From Synergistaceae bacterium DZ-S4 (GTDB lineage: Bacteria > Synergistota > Synergistia > Synergistales > Synergistaceae): a stretch of 64,000 nt of DNA. Location of the stretch: NCBI GenBank assembly GCA_025943965.1, contig JAPCWD010000003.1, forward strand, positions 62,001 through 126,000, written 5' to 3'. The position numbers were made by a program, and so were the translations under genes. This document shows, one piece after another, positions 59,293-64,000 of this stretch (positions within the stretch are counted from its first letter, which is position 1; every line of letters starts with the position of its first letter). Under the pieces are notes generated by a model. It had not been told where the DNA came from, searched no databases, and saw only the letters and a list, made by a program, of their open reading frames with translations.

Positions 59293-60450
59293 CTACAGGC
59301 TCGGGCCTATACGTGTTATGCCTGTCTCGGAATGGCCGAGGATCTCTGAAGCGGTCTGTTCGCCTGCAACTACTGAGATCAGCTTTTGGAAGAGCCTTTC
59401 ACCCGCTCTTTCGAGGGATTCATCCCCCAGCGTTACCGGACTTGCGTCAAAATCAATGTTCTCCTTCATCCACGAAGCCACGTTTGGGTTGCCGGTTATC
59501 TTTATCACGGGGGCAAGGGGAGATCCCACCGGCGTTCCCCTGCCTGTGGTGAAGAGGACGACCTGAGAACCTCCGGCAACCATCCCCGTTACGGACTCGA
59601 CATCGAAACCCGGAGTATCCATTATCACAAGTCCCTTCGACGACGGGATCTCGCCATAGCGTACCACCTCCGCGACTTTGGAAGTCCCGGCCTTTGCAAG
59701 GCAGCCCATTGATTTTTCTTCTATCGTGGAAAGTCCTCCCTCGATATTCCCGGGAGTAGGCTGCGTTCCCCTCAGATCAACATGCATCGAGTTCGCGCTC
59801 TCCTCCACATCCTTTACGATCTTTATCACCCTTTTCCCGACCTCGGGAGTTGCGGCACGGGCAGAGAGTATATGTTCAGCGCCTATCATTTCCGGAGTCT
59901 CGGACAATATGACCCTGGCACCGAGACTTATCAGCCTGTCTGAGACCCAGCCGACCAGGGGATTCGCGCTGATCCCGGAGGTAGCGTCGGACCCGCCACA
60001 CTCAAGGGAGACTGACAGATCGCTGATGTCCGCCTCCTCTCTATCCTGTCGCATGCATTTCTCATGCATCTTTCGTACTATATCTATTCCAGCGTTAACT
60101 GCGGCCGTCGTCCCGCCGCATTCCTGTATCCTCACAAGCGCGGCGGGGCGGCCGGATGCCTGCATCTTCTCCACCATGCGTTCGGCGGATGACCCCTCGC
60201 ACCCCAAGCTTACCACAAGCACTGCCGCAATATTGGGGTTCATTGCAATTCCGTCGAGAGTCCTCTGGGTCTGCTCCTTGTCTGCACCAAGCTGTCCGCA
60301 CCCGCTGCTGTGGCAGAAGACCGCAGTCCCGGGAAGGGCATCGGCGATCTTCTGCGAGATATGGTTCGCACAGACAACAGATGAGAGGACAAGGACATGG
60401 TTCCGTACACCTACGCTGCCGTCAGGCCTTATGTATCCCAGGAACTTCAT
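59293..60450 (-). CDS. UxaA-type lyase, large subunit
   Basis: A 385 aa protein of the altronate/galactarate dehydratase C-terminal family: FLGYIRPDGSVGVRNHVLVLS, FCHSSGCGQLGAD, LECGGSDATSGISANPLVG and VVLFTTGRGTPVGSPLAPVIK. Conserved Cys and Glu bind an Fe ion. The two-gene split with the SAF-domain subunit, and the sizes, match altronate dehydratase or the (2R)-sulfolactate sulfo-lyase SuyAB; the sequence alone does not separate these. It overlaps the small subunit by ATGA. Confidence 0.82.
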   Translation of the reverse strand: MKFLGYIRPDGSVGVRNHVLVLSSVVCANHISQKIADALPGTAVFCHSSGCGQLGADKEQTQRTLDGIAMNPNIAAVLVVSLGCEGSSAERMVEKMQASGRPAALVRIQECGGTTAAVNAGIDIVRKMHEKCMRQDREEADISDLSVSLECGGSDATSGISANPLVGWVSDRLISLGARVILSETPEMIGAEHILSARAATPEVGKRVIKIVKDVEESANSMHVDLRGTQPTPGNIEGGLSTIEEKSMGCLAKAGTSKVAEVVRYGEIPSSKGLVIMDTPGFDVESVTGMVAGGSQVVLFTTGRGTPVGSPLAPVIKITGNPNVASWMKENIDFDASPVTLGDESLERAGERLFQKLISVVAGEQTASEILGHSETGITRIGPSL

Positions 60451-60731
60451 TTCAGATCCCCTCTCCCTCTTCCGCTGACGATATTATGGACATGCACGTG
60501 CTCACCGGGTTTTATAATTTGACTTGCATACCCGATCACTTCGCCGTACTTTATGACCTTTTCGCCCGGGCGTATCTCCTCGACCGCAGCCTTATGGCCC
60601 ATTTGCAGCCCGGACGTTGTTTTGATGCCGGCAGAAACACCCTTCCCGACAAGCGCCTCGTCAGCCGTGACGTCCCTTATCACAGTGACGACATTGTCAT
60701 TTATGTTCACTCTTATGCAGTTCATTTTCAT
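60447..60731 (-). CDS. UxaA-type lyase, small SAF-domain subunit
   Basis: A 94 aa SAF-domain protein, MKMNCIRVNINDNVVTVIRD...IKTTSGLQMGHKAAVEEIRPGEKVIKYGEVIGYA. This is the N-terminal module of altronate/galactarate dehydratases, encoded as a separate gene. GGAGG lies 6 bases before ATG 60731. Its stop overlaps the start of the large subunit (ATGA), so the two are coupled. Confidence 0.82.
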   Translation of the reverse strand: MKMNCIRVNINDNVVTVIRDVTADEALVGKGVSAGIKTTSGLQMGHKAAVEEIRPGEKVIKYGEVIGYASQIIKPGEHVHVHNIVSGRGRGDLK

Positions 60732-60955
60732 CAATTTCCTCCGTTTGGCTTAAGCCGCGATCCATGCCTGAACATATTAGCATAAAGGCTGCGACATGCA
60801 TCTTTAAAGCGTACATCAAATATGGCAGATATGACATTAAAGTGATAAAATCCAACTGATATCTCCAAATAGGATTTCAGCATGCTTCAGCTTTACTTGC
60901 GAGCATTTATCCGCGAAATAACAAGCGATAATAATGAGATGAGGGGATCCGGAAG
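60732..60955 (+). other. Divergent gap before zinc-ribbon gene
   Basis: About 220 bp between divergent genes. A TAAAAT box (60846-60851) may serve the zinc-ribbon gene, but no good -35 partner is found. Confidence 0.4.
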
Positions 60956-61711
60956 ATGAGATCTTTTACTGACAATTACGAAGATAATTCCACAGATGCG
61001 GGTTTTCAGTTTGTCTTTCATTGTGACAAGTGCGGGGATGGCTACAAAAGCGAATTCATAGAGTCGACTACATACCGGAAAGGCAGGGGCCTGCGAGGGC
61101 TGGTACAGGGCGTCAGCATGCTGGGCGGACTTATCGGGGGCGGCGCCGGAGATATCAGCTCTTCACTGGAGAGAGGCATCAATGCGTTGTCCGAAAGATT
61201 CGAGGGCATGTCGCCTGACTGGCATAAAGAACATCAGGCAGCTTTCGAAAAAGCAATGAACGAGGCAAGAGAACGTTTTCACCGCTGCGATTCGTGCAGC
61301 AGCTGGGTCTGTGATTCCTGTTTCAATGAAAATGAGCGTTTATGCACCGAATGTGCCCCACGGCAGGAGGTATATGCCGCAAAAGCCAGGTCGGACGCAA
61401 TGAGAAGAAATATCGACGAGGCAGCCGGATCTGCCACAGTATGGAAGGACAAACTTGAGGGCAAAGCAAAAAAATGCCCGGCCTGCGGCAAACCTGCGGG
61501 AAACGGAAAATTCTGCGGACACTGCGGTGCTTCACTTGCAGAGAAAAAATGTCCTGACTGCGGCCGTGAAAATCCAAGCAGCGCCAAATTCTGCACTTAC
61601 TGCGGCGCATCCATGTCCGCCGTTAAGAAGGATACTGTCTGCCCGGAATGCGGCGCAAAGACGGAACCCGGACTGCGGTTCTGCTCAGAGTGCGGACATA
61701 AACTATCATAG
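60956..61711 (+). CDS. Zinc-ribbon protein of unknown function
   Basis: A 251 aa protein. CDKCGDGY and then a helical Gly-rich stretch (LVQGVSMLGGLIGGGAGD) open it. A CDSC/CDSC/CTEC cluster follows near residues 110-135, and three or four tandem zinc ribbons (CPACGK.., CGHCGA.., CPDCGR.., CTYCGA.., CPECGA.., CSECGH..) end it. The repeats look like the double-zinc-ribbon fold used for protein or nucleic-acid binding. No signal peptide or catalytic motif. GGGGATCCGGAAG gives a weak ribosome site. It converges with the propeller gene. Confidence 0.8.
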   Translation: MRSFTDNYEDNSTDAGFQFVFHCDKCGDGYKSEFIESTTYRKGRGLRGLVQGVSMLGGLIGGGAGDISSSLERGINALSERFEGMSPDWHKEHQAAFEKAMNEARERFHRCDSCSSWVCDSCFNENERLCTECAPRQEVYAAKARSDAMRRNIDEAAGSATVWKDKLEGKAKKCPACGKPAGNGKFCGHCGASLAEKKCPDCGRENPSSAKFCTYCGASMSAVKKDTVCPECGAKTEPGLRFCSECGHKLS

Positions 61712-61829
61712 CTCTTGAAGCATCGATCGTCAGCTGGAAGAAAATATTAGGTGTCAGTGTATAACTTACTGCTGCTTTAAAAAGACCGCGTCTGATATCA
61801 CCGGTATATTCGAAATGCCGGTTCCATAC

Positions 61830-61876
61830 AAAAAAGAGGCTGTACGGGATCTGAAGATCCATTGCAGCCCCTTTTT
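61830..61876. terminator. Bidirectional terminator
   Basis: AAAAAGAGGCTG / CAGCCCCTTTTT arms around an inner GGATC / GATCC hairpin, with A- and T-tracts on both ends. It separates the two convergent genes. Confidence 0.75.
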
Positions 61877-61909
61877 AATTATCTCGCCTGAATATTCAAA
61901 AGACGACGA

Positions 61910-63652
61910 TCATGGTCGGCGTTTTAAATTAACCAAGGGGATCAGGAAGAGTATCGCAAAAGATAATGATCCGACTGCACACCCTCCGCTTCCTCCGGTA
62001 TCATAACTGACGCGGATCGGGCCGCAGAAACTGTTGAAGAGCAGGTCTCCATTTTTAAGATATTGAAGGATCGCGTAAGCGCCGTTTCCAAAGTTGGCAT
62101 CTCCGAATATTGTCCGGTGGACAGTTTCACCCGTATCCCAGTCCATGCCCGTGATTTCCCAGCCGTTTTCATCGGTATAGCCGTTGACCATGGCCATTTT
62201 TCCCGCCTGGCTATGGACAGGGACCATGCTTGTGGAAGATACGTCAGACCGTGTCCATACGGATGACCATTTGTCCGTTGTCGGATCCCATTCAAATCTT
62301 TCAGCACCGTAAGATGTAGTGTAGGCGGGCCCCATAAGTGCGACCTGAAGTATCTTGTTTTTTCCGGGCAGGTCAGGATCCACGGTTTCCGGCATGTTGT
62401 TCACCACGAAGGCTCCGTATCCCGAGACCACTACTGACTGTTCGGTCTGTATCCAGTCAGGCAGCTCATCGAAACCGCAGGTGACAGGTATCTCCCCGGC
62501 AACGCGCTGACCCCCTACGGGTATCTCGTCGCGCCAGAAAGCAAGGAGCCTCATCTGCTTTCTCCCGTCAGTGATGACGACCAGCTTGTCCTCGTCGTCC
62601 CCGAATCCCATAAGAGTGGGTGTTGAACCTGACCCGTACCCAAACTTTATTATTGGAGGCAACTCAGAGGAAGCTTCATATTCGAATTCCCAGGCTCCGT
62701 CATCAGGGTCATCAGAGATCTCCGTCCCTGTCCAGACCAGTTTGCGCATTGTACCTTCGATAGGGGCGACGGTAGTAGCACTCGCGATATATATGCCGCC
62801 TTTATCGTCTACAGCCACAGAATTGCTTACGTAATCTTCATCGTCAAACCTGTAGAAATGCTTCGATGCCAGGTCAAGATCTCTGTCGATGACCGCTATC
62901 CCGTTGGAGAAAGCTACTATAAGGTGTCCGTCGTAGGTCATTGAAATACCGAAAAGACGCGTACCAACAGGGTAGTCGTCTCCCTGAATTTCTTCAATGA
63001 CATTTTCGATCTCATAGCGCACCGTGATCCCCGCTGAAGGGTCATCGGGATCGGTAAGGGCAAAGCCGTAAAGATTGGCGTCATAGTGGGTATAAAGTAC
63101 ATTTTCGTTGTCTACGACTGAATAGGAGCCATGTCCGAACCTATCTGCGTAATCAGTTCCAAAAAGGTCAGCCAGGTATAGGTCCATCTCTTCAACGTCC
63201 ATCCCAACGGCTGTGGACTTGCCAAACTCTTTGAAACTTTCACCCGGGACTGCAGGAAGACTTCCCCCTGAAGCATCTTCAAGGGCCTGGAAACTCGCAA
63301 CCTCTGTCCATTTGCCATTTTTTTTATCAACATAGGCAACACGGTCGCTCCCTACCACCCACATGAAGTCCGGATCGGTCGACGCGAGTGTTATGATATT
63401 GACCGGTCCCCCATATGAGACAGGCTTGCCGGCCAGTTCCACATGATATGTTCCACGTGGTGGTCTATACAAAGTTGAATCGCTCTGTGATGAGTCAAAA
63501 TGTGTAATGCTGTACAGTTCGGAAGAAAGAAACGGGTTGGGTATCGGATTGTTAAGAGATTCAGCCTTTACCGGCACCATAAGGAAAAACGAAAGCACAA
63601 CAAATGTCATAATAAGAATAATGTTATATCTTTTACATTTGATAATGTTCAT
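61910..63652 (-). CDS. Exported beta-propeller protein with Synergist-CTERM tail
   Basis: A 580 aa protein. A signal peptide (hydrophobic core about residues 10-28, ending in VKAE) is followed by repeated beta strands of the WD40/PQQ kind (VVGSDRVAYVDKKNG, GFALTDPDDPSAGI, LVVITDGRKQ). The C-terminus is GGSGGCAVGSLSFAILFLIP then LVNLKRR. The Gly/Cys motif, hydrophobic helix and Arg tail match the Synergist-CTERM sorting signal, which is cleaved and probably lipid-linked at the Cys. ATG 63652 has GGGAG at 8-9 bases. An upstream start at 63748 is unlikely. Cell-surface location is inferred. Confidence 0.85.
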   Translation of the reverse strand: MNIIKCKRYNIILIMTFVVLSFFLMVPVKAESLNNPIPNPFLSSELYSITHFDSSQSDSTLYRPPRGTYHVELAGKPVSYGGPVNIITLASTDPDFMWVVGSDRVAYVDKKNGKWTEVASFQALEDASGGSLPAVPGESFKEFGKSTAVGMDVEEMDLYLADLFGTDYADRFGHGSYSVVDNENVLYTHYDANLYGFALTDPDDPSAGITVRYEIENVIEEIQGDDYPVGTRLFGISMTYDGHLIVAFSNGIAVIDRDLDLASKHFYRFDDEDYVSNSVAVDDKGGIYIASATTVAPIEGTMRKLVWTGTEISDDPDDGAWEFEYEASSELPPIIKFGYGSGSTPTLMGFGDDEDKLVVITDGRKQMRLLAFWRDEIPVGGQRVAGEIPVTCGFDELPDWIQTEQSVVVSGYGAFVVNNMPETVDPDLPGKNKILQVALMGPAYTTSYGAERFEWDPTTDKWSSVWTRSDVSSTSMVPVHSQAGKMAMVNGYTDENGWEITGMDWDTGETVHRTIFGDANFGNGAYAILQYLKNGDLLFNSFCGPIRVSYDTGGSGGCAVGSLSFAILFLIPLVNLKRRP

Positions 63653-64000
63653 ATTTTTACTCCCTTCTCTGAAAAATAAATAAACACGCCCCTTCCAACT
63701 TTTGACCGCAAAAACCAAGCTTTCTTGATCCAGGTGACAGCGACACATTAGATTCCTCAGGCCTTTAAAATAACCGATAAAAAGATAATCAGAAGGGCTT
63801 TTTCTTAATAAACTATCTAAATATCGGCATTAGAATTAAAAAAAGCCTTATCCCAAATTTGATTCTACATCAAACATTACAAAATTACGACCCCGGCATG
63901 TTATTTGCCGGGGTCTCAGGGGCAGGCGGGCGATAGGAAGGTATTTGCAAGGACAGCCGGAAAGAATACCGGCACATGTCAATAGGAGACCGATCAGCAG
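63653..64000 (-). other. End of window: promoter region, hairpin, repeat
   Basis: No gene is seen. GACCCCGGCA / TGCCGGGGTC (63889-63914, 7-base loop) is a strong hairpin with a weak T-run on the minus strand, so it may end a gene that lies to the right. A GCCGG...CCGGC-type repeat follows near 63955. Confidence 0.5.

Overview
The window looks like a chromosomal segment of an anaerobic Synergistota (Synergistetes) bacterium. The best sequence evidence is the exported beta-propeller protein at 61910-63652. It ends in a Gly/Cys motif, a hydrophobic stretch and an Arg-rich tail, which matches the Synergist-CTERM sorting signal. A T-box leader upstream of argG and amino-acid-catabolism genes (glycine dehydrogenase-like, Fe-S serine dehydratase, ornithine cyclodeaminase-like) fit that lifestyle. 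This placement is an inference from gene content, not from rRNA.

Layout. (1) 1-11340 is an accessory island, all on the + strand: a 5'-truncated TPR-YrbL kinase-like gene, an ImmA/IrrE-like metallopeptidase fused to DUF72, then a visibly A+T-rich cassette. The cassette holds a RecD/UvrD-type helicase with a C-terminal nuclease-like domain, an SNF2/RapA-type helicase, a membrane-anchored Hsp70/actin-like ATPase and a small unknown protein. It matches no defence system I can name with confidence and is the best candidate for an undescribed system. (2) 11341-26840 is repeat-rich and mobile. It holds a REP-associated tyrosine transposase with many copies of a GGGGTCAGACCTACACA repeat, two copies of an antitoxin gene (one with its toxin destroyed), three AAA/DUF4143 ATPases (two identical over about 1.5 kb), a DUF488/dual-OB-like convergent pair, two exported hydrolases, transposase debris and a TRIC-type membrane protein.

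(3) 26885-35344 is a catabolic block: NhaC-type antiporter, SDR, AcoX-like ATP-NAD kinase, GcvPB and GcvPA in one minus-strand run, then a second SDR divergent from a GntR/FCD regulator. (4) 35742-50725 is mostly housekeeping: argG behind a T-box, surE, a site-2 protease, thiamine pyrophosphokinase, a thiW-like gene broken by a stop codon, coaE, pcrA, hpf, an aminotransferase, a CCA-adding enzyme, frr, pyrH, tsf, rpsB and a QueG-like protein. (5) 51275-52401 carries SRP RNA, tRNA-Arg(CCG), tadA and two tRNA-Ser genes. (6) 52426-60731 is another catabolic block: L-serine dehydratase, proline racemase-like, ornithine cyclodeaminase-like and nitrilase-like genes on the minus strand, divergent from a 2,4-dienoyl-CoA reductase-like flavoenzyme, then a split UxaA-type lyase. 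(7) 60956-64000 holds a zinc-ribbon protein and the Synergist-CTERM propeller protein.

Several structured repeat families run through the non-coding DNA. The most striking are hairpin arrays with a roughly 25-bp period (about 16.3, 17.1, 35.4 and 45.3 kb), in which a short constant motif alternates with variable, self-complementary segments whose arms covary. A second family is long imperfect palindromes sharing a GGCGTAT...ATACGTCG core (33.5, 35.6 and 45.0 kb).
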